Below, piece after piece: positions 8,571-13,848 of a DNA stretch of 13,848 nt. A program made the translations under genes and the position numbers. The first letter of the stretch is position 1, and the number at the start of each line of letters is the position of its first letter. The DNA lies in NCBI GenBank assembly GCA_027604005.1, contig JADGJT010000511.1, forward strand, positions 1-13,848, read 5' to 3'. This DNA is from Dinochytrium kinnereticum (taxonomy: Eukaryota; Chytridiomycota; Chytridiomycetes; Chytridiales; Chytridiaceae). The notes under the pieces were generated by a model. That model saw only the letters and a list, made by a program, of their open reading frames with translations, had not been told where the DNA came from and did not search any database.

Positions 8571-9158
8571 ATGGCATCCGCAGCACCAGAAATACTTATC
8601 AGGGAAGAGCCGCTCGCTTCTGCCGTGGCTCAATCGCTCATAAAGGCGCTCAATGCGACGCTGATGGACATCAACCCCAACCCTGCTGCTCACAGCATGT
8701 CTCTGTCTCCCGACCAAACGTCTCCAGGTCTTGGCACATTCCTCGTCGTCTACGCCAAGCAGCCCAACGAATCCGTTGAAACGCCGATAGGCTGCGGTGC
8801 CATTCGCAAGATACTCTTATCCGACACCGACTTGAGCCAGCTCGATGCAATGCTGGGAAACACCATCCATCCGTTCATTGACGAGACGCGAGCTGAACTC
8901 CATAGCACCATTGCTGAACTAAAGCGGATGTACGTTGATCCTAGGTTTCGAGGACTTGGGATTGGGAAGAAGGTGGTGAGACGGTTGGAGGAGGAGGCGG
9001 GACGCATTGGAGTTAAGAGGTTGCTATTGGAGACGGGACCGGATTTGGAGGCAGCTGTGAAAGTGTATGAGGGGTGTGGGTTTAGGAGAGTTCACAATTA
9101 CGGGGAATATGCGGTTAAGGATCCTGCGGACAGCATCTGTTATGGAAAAGATCTTTGA
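8571..9158 (+). CDS. GNAT-family N-acetyltransferase
   Basis: Intronless, 195 aa, a usual length for a single GNAT domain. The enzyme would move an acetyl group from acetyl-CoA to an amine; the substrate cannot be read from sequence. Motif A is clear: ELKRMYVDPRFRGLGIGKK (about 116-134), where R-G-L-G-I-G-K (128-134) is the pyrophosphate-binding loop. It is followed by helix VVRRLEEEAGRIGVKRLLLE, then motif B: ETGPDLEAAVKVYEGCGFRR (154-173) and GEYAV. The N-terminal half carries strands FLVVYAK and PIGCGAIRK; the loop between, with HPFIDETRAELHST, is longer than in minimal family members. No signal peptide or membrane segment, so probably cytosolic or nuclear. The first ATG (TTGGAATGGC) is used because strand 1 follows closely. 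The lack of introns, between intron-rich genes, and the bacterial-style single domain could mean transfer from bacteria, but this is unproven. Confidence 0.93.
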   Translation: MASAAPEILIREEPLASAVAQSLIKALNATLMDINPNPAAHSMSLSPDQTSPGLGTFLVVYAKQPNESVETPIGCGAIRKILLSDTDLSQLDAMLGNTIHPFIDETRAELHSTIAELKRMYVDPRFRGLGIGKKVVRRLEEEAGRIGVKRLLLETGPDLEAAVKVYEGCGFRRVHNYGEYAVKDPADSICYGKDL

Positions 9159-9440
9159 AATGCTGTCGATAGAAAATAGAAATTGACGCTGGTCGTGTGG
9201 TATATCCAAGGTGTGCAGTCCTCATCTCCTCTCTGGTGAATCTCACCCTGAAGGCAAGACCCAGCAGTCGCTTGGCCCAACAGAAAAAACTACCACTCGA
9301 CTAACCCTGTATGCGCCTCAAAGGGCGCTAATGGCCGCTTGTTGCACCTTCAGCCTGTTTTCGTAAGCCTTTTTGGACTTGTGTATGGAAGTAAAAACTC
9401 AATTCTTTATCTCTGCCACGTCTCACTCGAGACCATCTCG
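9159..9440. other. Intergenic region and unresolved 5' end of the LRR-SAM gene
   Basis: The start of the next gene is uncertain. A secretion signal is expected, and a signal-like stretch in the gene's frame lies at 9354-9398 (PVFVSLFGLVYGS) after a CTTCAG acceptor-like site, but no upstream ATG exon that splices to it was found. A second option is an ATG at 9331 (MAACCTFSLFS) with a GTAAGC donor at 9363; in-phase acceptors at 9391 or 9457 give a 29-nt intron or a very short leader. I therefore used the first in-frame ATG, 9441. Confidence 0.4.
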
Positions 9441-11827
9441 ATGTCGTCGTCCGCAAGAGAGTGCCAGATTGTCTCGCAGGGATTCCCGTCCCTCAACATC
9501 CCGTCCCCACAGTGTTGCAACGTCTCGCGTCCTGATGCAAAGCCTCTGGATCCTCCCATGGTTGAATGCGACTCTGCTGGTTCGGTGACCGGTTTGAGAT
9601 TGAATACTCTGGGCATCTCCGGGACGATTCCACGGACCATTGGAGGATTGTTGAACTTGAAGTATCTGTAAGAAGCTCGTCTGCAGTTTCTTTTTTATCC
9701 TCCTCGGAATGCAGGATATCTAATTGTTCTTGTTAGGCTCCTTTTCAGCAATGATCTCCAGGGACCACTTCCCGTTGAGCTCACGTATTTAAGGAACCTT
9801 GAAGCTTTGTAAGAAGTACTTGGTCTCTCCTCTTGGGCAAAAGGCATCTGTGTTAACGTTGACATTTCTTTGCCTTTGAAGGTGGATTCATAGTAATAGA
9901 TTAAGTGGTAGAATCCCATCAGGGTTTGAAGAAATGGCCTCTCTTCTTTGGATGTAAGATGTAAAGTGTTAACAAGTGTCTAACAGTTTGTTGTTTTTTT
10001 TTTGTGATCTAGCCAAATAAACATGAATTACTTATCGGGAAGGGTGCCCACGCGCATCTCTAGAATCGTTAAAGAGTGAGCCTGCTTGACTTAAATAACA
10101 TCACATCATATTTGTTTTCTCATCCGTTTCATTTTCGTTTTTTTGTGATTTATTGCCTGACGGATCTACCCTTACATCCCCTTCACTCCTCTCGAATCAA
10201 GTATCAATCTCAACTGCTTTGCGCCAAACGATATCACAAACAGCTCCGCTTATTTCAAGTAAGGTTATGAAACATAATCGAACTTAACCTTTTCTTTCCT
10301 CAGCATTCAAATGCGACCCGCTTCCGAGTGCGTTCCATACCTTAACGACGCCTCTTTACCTGATACAGTTGCTCTTCCTCCATTCACACCCGGCGCAGAC
10401 GAAGGTCTGTCGACAGCCCCATCACCCTCAAACACGGCGATATCATCGGAAATCGACGCATCTTCAGCAGCTGCAGACGCTTCAAGGACCTTTTCAAGCA
10501 CTGAAGCTTTATCGATAGGGGGATCACCTGGATCTAGCATTTTTGGAGCCATCGAGACTGACCTTCCCGGAGGAAGCAAAGGAGGAGCTAGTGGAGGGGG
10601 AGGCGTGCAAGATGGACAGCTGACCACATCAACAGGGGGATTTGGGTTTGGTGGGAGTAATGGATCGGGGGGCTCGCCGTCTTCATCCGTTAATCTTCCT
10701 GTTGCTATTGCCATTCCTCTTATCGCCGTGGCTCTAATTTTGACGGTCGTTGGTGCGCTGCTGGTAAGGCGTAGGAGCAGATTTGGGAAAACCGCCGACA
10801 CTATTAATGGGGGAAGGAACACAGGCAGTGGAGGAGACTCGGAGGGAGGTCAAATGATGCTTCTCAGATATCCTGAGTCCACTAATTCGGCTGGGTTAGC
10901 GTCACCAGTACCAACCAAACGGGATGATATGATGGAGGTGAAAAATGTACCTGTTGTCTTCACATTATCCAAGAACGTTCAAGATAAAGATGGTAACCTT
11001 CAGCGGGATCAGAGCGACCTCAGCTCTCTTAATAAGCGGGAAAAAGAGCTTGTTTCCAATCTTTGTTCAGGAACTTCGGTGGCCAGCTCTGTCGCAAAGC
11101 ATTCATTAGGCACCACCGAGGTACAAGTGTTTTCAACGGCTGAGAAACCGATGATCGGACTCGCTGATGCCCGGTCCGCGGACATGTTTGTGAAGGTTCC
11201 TCCACCTGCTGCATCCTTGACTCAAGGGTTCGAATCCTCACTACCTCGAAAACATTTAGTACCGTTGGTTGTACTAGAGCATGCTGTGAGTGTGCCTGCG
11301 ACAGGCGTGAGCAGTAGAAATATGCAAGCAGATTTGACACCTGGGTCAACTCGGAGTGATGGCGTGATGGGTACGGCAGATTTTGCGCGATGGAATTGCG
11401 AGGAAGTAGCTAGCTGGCTTTTGGCGACGGGATTGAGTCCTCAGATCGTCGAAACGTTTACAGGTCTCATTTCTTTCCTTTCCATTTCTATAATTCGTAT
11501 CGGTTTTACCGCTTTTCCTTTCATGCTTTCTTTGTTTGTTTTTTTTTTTCTGGTTCTTGTTTTACGCTGGTTTGCCGTCCTTTTTCCTTTAATCGTTTGT
11601 GGTGCCTTTTTCTGACATGATTTTCGAAAACCAAAGATCATGGCATCGAGGGCTACAAACTCCTTCTACTTTCCGATCAAGCCCTTGTGAACATGGGCAT
11701 CGATAATTTCAATGTCCGGGCTCTAATTCTGTTTGCACTTGAGCGATTACGTAACCCTGAATCGGCTGCACCGTCTTCGTCAAGGACCATTCATGCCAAC
11801 GTTGATGCTCCTCCGGAATATTCGTGA
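9441..11827 (+). CDS. LRR receptor-like protein with transmembrane helix and SAM domain, 7 exons
   Basis: Exons 9441-9667, 9737-9808, 9882-9953, 10013-10075, 10202-10258, 10304-11463 and 11637-11827 join in frame to 613 aa (5' end uncertain). The N-terminal Cys cap (ECQIVSQGFPSLNIPS, then paired Cys) leads into about four 24-residue LRRs (SGTIPRTIGGLLNLKYL, NDLQGPLPVELTYLRNLEAL, NRLSGRIPSGFEEM, NYLSGRVPTRI). The C cap has INLNCFAPNDITN and RPASEC. A Ser/Gly/Pro-rich stalk (about 170-295) precedes one membrane helix (about 296-318, VAIAIPLIAVALILTVVGAL) with a stop-transfer RRRSR. About 200 disordered cytoplasmic residues end in a SAM domain (about 523-592: WNCEEVASWL, DHGIEGYKLLLLSD, LVNMGID, LERLR). 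Inferred role: surface recognition with SAM-mediated assembly inside; no kinase is present. Repeat exons 2 and 3 are each 72 nt, one repeat per exon, same phase. The last intron has a weak GTCTCA donor but is required to complete the SAM domain. Confidence 0.87.
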
Positions 11828-11989
11828 GAGTCGTCATAGATGACTTTCTATCGCTTTTGTTTTTGTTTAGATTTGATAAAAAGTGTTTAGCAAGGTCTTA
11901 AGAATAGATTTGTTTCTTGCAGACATCGCCTGTATCTCTTAATGCTTTCAGGGCTGGGTCATGAAAGCAAAACACTTTTATTTATTTAA

Positions 11990-12691
11990 AGTCTTTTTAC
12001 ACTAGAGGTTTTTATTTCCGCCGTTTCTTCTTCATCCAGAATAACTGAAAGGAAGTACACGTCCTCTTGCGTAAGGTTTAAGAACCCCTCAGACGACCTT
12101 AAGATGTAAGCTGCCCTCGACCAGCTTCTCTGTTTAGTGGTTGCTGCGCTGTGAGAGAAATTGAAACCACGATGGCCATCATTGGTCTCATCGCAACCAC
12201 TTTCGTTGCGATCGCATACACAGGTGAGGGATTTATAGTCGTTTCCGTTCAGAATATGACTGACAACCATCGGCCAAGGGACGGTGGCTAACTGATACTT
12301 ATCCTTTGCAGTCCTCTTCGAACCGTCTCCGGACAGTCTTTACCTATCTGTCGCTTATAAGTCCATATCAACCATATCAACGGATGACAGAAAATCAATC
12401 AGCGTATCGGAAGAAAAATATCATGCTTCAATTCTTGCAAGACTTTTGTGACCCTCTATACCGCATTACGAATCCAGTACACCAAGACGTCAAAGTCTCG
12501 ACAGTGATCTCCGAGCCTTCTACAATAACAAACGCTTTCAATCCAGTTAGGAATGGCAAGAGTTGAAAAAAACAACATTTGCACATCGCCAAGCGAGCAA
12601 ACGTCGAAATGTCTCCGACACGAATAAAAAGACTTGCGATGATTTTTTCGAGGATAAGAGTGAAGGTTCTATCCAGGATACGAAGTCCTGA
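11990..12691 (+). pseudogene. Decaying or unresolved membrane-protein gene fragment
   Basis: Three segments join in phase. 11990-12105 gives RITERKYTSSCVRFKNPSDD. 12138-12223 gives CCAVREIETTMAIIGLIATT and FVAIAYT, a membrane-helix-like run. From 12312 the frame gives VLFEPSPDSLYLSVAYKSIS. The second junction is good (GTGAGG 12224; CTAACTGA branch-like site; CTTTGCAG 12311). The first would be only 32 nt (GTAAGC 12106 to TTTAG 12137). The last frame stays protein-like to 12688 (RRQSLDSDLRAFYNNKRF, EWQELKKTTFAHRQASKRRN, DDFFEDKSEGSIQDTKS) but holds TGA 12449-12451 and TAG 12548-12550, then TGA 12689-12691. It resembles the last membrane helix and Ser/Thr/charged tail of a receptor-type protein; family not recognised. 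Nonsense mutations suggest a pseudogene. Alternatively, tiny frame-preserving introns (for example 12448-12477, 30 nt) might remove the stops. A start could be ATG 12172. Confidence 0.4.
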
Positions 12692-12925
12692 CGAAGTGAG
12701 TGATGACACATCGGTCGCAGCGCAGTTGGAACGAAAACAACTCGGAAAAAGCAATTGCACCAAACGTTCTCATCAGGGCGTTATTCACCCGTCCCCATGG
12801 TTCTAAGCCCCGTATTCCGCATTCATTGTTAATACGTAGAATGTTTAACTCACATAACACATCAATTAAACAGATAAGATATATATACTCGCTCGTATCA
12901 TGTGACCAGATGACTAGTAACCTTT
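12692..12925. other. Short region between the broken gene and the second LRR gene
   Basis: In another frame the sequence after the last stop stays open to 12805 (DEVSDDTSVAAQLERKQLGK), which may be a frameshifted continuation of the broken gene. The rest is AT-rich and probably 3' UTR of the convergent LRR gene. Confidence 0.35.
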
Positions 12926-13848
12926 CTACCACACCAAGGCTTCAATAAGGGCGACCACCACCGGTAGACTCATCGCCATAACCCAACCAGCCATTCTTAC
13001 ATTCCCACTTGACCCTGCAGTACCCGTAGGAGGTGAAGTTGTAACGGTCTTTGTAACGCCAGGTACAACGCCAGGACTTGGAAGGCTCCCAAGGAACTCG
13101 ATGCATTCAGCGTCGGGGCGCTGAGGGCTATATTCTGTTAATTAACAAAAAAGAGGAAGGCCACTCACGTTCCGTAGACTTGGTTAACAACGTCTTCGGG
13201 TCGGAAACAGTTCATTTGTAGTCTGAAGTAATGATGGTGAGCCGCGGATAGTAGGGAAGGAATGTGGGCTTACGTTGCAGCAGTCATTTGAGGTATGTAT
13301 CCTGAGAAGTAGTTGGATTGAAGACTTCTGCTCATGATTGTTAAAAAAAAGGCTCAAATACGAAATGTGGCTCTTACATGGTCGCATTTGGGCCGAGATT
13401 TGAAAAGAAGCTGGGAATTTCGCCTCTCAATTTGTTGTTCGAGAGAGAGCTATATGTGGGTCAATACATAGCAGCTCCTAAGGAAATAATTTTTGGTATA
13501 AGAGCAAAGGGAGAGCATACATGGCGATGAGGTTCTTAAGACCACTTAACGACGTTGGTATCGTGCCCGTAAGTTCATTAGACTCAAGTCGTCTGGAAGG
13601 GAAAAGTATCAGTGCAAATATAAAAGAAAAGCACTGTAGCATACAAGAAAATAAGCCTTTCAAGAGATGACAGCATCGAAGGAACATCCCCAACAAAGCG
13701 GTTATTACCCAACGCCATAAGAATTTAGTGAGATTTAAGCGAGTGGCAAATAGCTTACAAGTCCTCAAGGTTCTTCAAGTTAGGAATGAACGTCGGGATG
13801 GTTCCGTTGAATTCGTTATAGGCTAGATTTCTTAAAACAGGGTTAGGG
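12926..13848 (-). CDS. LRR surface protein with GPI-anchor-like tail, 5' partial
   Basis: Exons within the window: 13830-13759, 13716-13645, 13592-13521, 13449-13378, 13327-13274, 13222-13169 and 13127-12926; 13831-13848 is the 3' end of an intron (CCCTAACCC ... TTTTAAG, with a CTAAC branch site). The N-terminus lies beyond the window. About 198 residues are seen. Four exons of exactly 72 nt each encode one 24-residue LRR (YNEFNGTIPTFIPNLKNL, NNRFVGDVPSMLSSLERL, NELTGTIPTSLSGLKNL, NNKLRGEIPSFFSNLG), then a short repeat (NYFSGYIPQM) and the C cap (LQMNCFRPEDVVNQ, RPDAECIEF). A Pro/Thr/Val linker leads to GTAGSSGNVR and the hydrophobic end MAGWVMAMSLPVVVALIEAL-VW, with no basic stop-transfer tail. 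This is what a GPI-attachment signal looks like (candidate omega site among the Ser/Gly/Asn). Its C cap matches the convergent LRR-SAM gene, so the two are paralogues. One intron lacks an AG acceptor; the gene may skip an exon or be damaged. Confidence 0.85.
13717..13758 (-). other. LRR-gene intron with GT donor but no AG acceptor
   Basis: On the minus strand this 42-nt stretch starts GTAAGC and contains CACTAAAT (branch-like), but ends TTCTTAT instead of AG. The boundary is fixed by the neighbouring repeats: an exon from 13716 to 13645 is exactly 72 nt and restores the LRR in phase. No other AG lies between the donor region and the repeat. Reading through gives an immediate TAA. It may be a mutation, a sequencing error or a rare non-canonical site. 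Confidence 0.6.

Noticed and set aside
11227..11237. GGTTCGAATCC, a perfect match to a tRNA B box
   Set aside because: The flanks do not form a five-base T-arm stem, there is no A box at proper distance, and it lies within the LRR-SAM coding exon.
11986..12270. 94-codon minus-strand ORF
   Set aside because: No recognisable domain; it overlaps better supported plus-strand segments with splice signals and a membrane-helix pattern, so it is probably a shadow.
12428..12763. 111-codon minus-strand ORF
   Set aside because: It lies opposite the protein-like plus-strand frame of the broken membrane-protein gene; its hydrophobic, Cys-rich translation is typical of an antisense reading.
13837..13848. 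GGGTTAGGG at the window end, resembling a telomere repeat
   Set aside because: Only one and a half units are present. On the minus strand it is the CTAAC branch-site region just before an AAG acceptor of the LRR gene.

Overview
The window looks like nuclear DNA of an early-diverging, chytrid-type fungus. It carries many short spliceosomal introns (mostly 42-173 nt, donors mainly GTAAG/GTGAG/GTATG), a fungal AIM25-type phospholipid scramblase, a fungal-type DUF4436-like membrane protein, and two plant-like 'GTIP' leucine-rich-repeat (LRR) surface proteins of a kind common in chytrids. The placement is an inference; nothing here is a species marker. I see no rRNA, tRNA, CRISPR array or intact transposon.

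Layout. 112-2294 (minus): a 10-exon scramblase gene (488 aa after splicing) with a mitochondrial-type N-terminus and a long glycine-rich tail. 2295-2604: a shared divergent promoter. 2605-4894 (plus): an 8-exon gene (410 aa) for a DUF4436-like membrane protein with four membrane segments. 4895-6796: gene-poor, holding a broken coding island (5752-6273) and a pyrimidine-rich tract. 6797-7618 (minus): an intronless 273-aa protein with three Cys/His zinc-binding repeats and an HNH-nuclease-like core, preceded by a TATA box. 7684-8570: no convincing gene. 8571-9158 (plus): an intronless GNAT acetyltransferase. 9441-11827 (plus): a 7-exon LRR / transmembrane / SAM-domain receptor-like protein. 11990-12691 (plus): a spliced-looking reading frame with in-frame stops, probably a decaying membrane-protein gene. 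12926 to the window end (minus): a second LRR gene, 5'-truncated by the window, ending in a GPI-anchor-like tail.

The two LRR genes converge and are paralogues. They share the C-terminal LRR cap (Asn-Cys-Phe ... Pro ... Asp, then Arg-Pro-x-x-Glu-Cys) and a striking gene structure: each full repeat is one 72-nt exon in the same phase. They differ in membrane attachment: one has a transmembrane helix plus cytoplasmic SAM domain, the other a GPI-like tail with no cytoplasmic part. In the GPI-type gene one intron has a normal donor but lacks an AG acceptor; because repeat exons are modular, skipping that exon would keep the frame.

The strongest leads are the LRR pair with its exon-per-repeat design and defective acceptor, the zinc-repeat/HNH protein, and the two broken coding islands. 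All exon junctions were derived by hand from splice signals, phase and family resemblance; no alignment or search was run.
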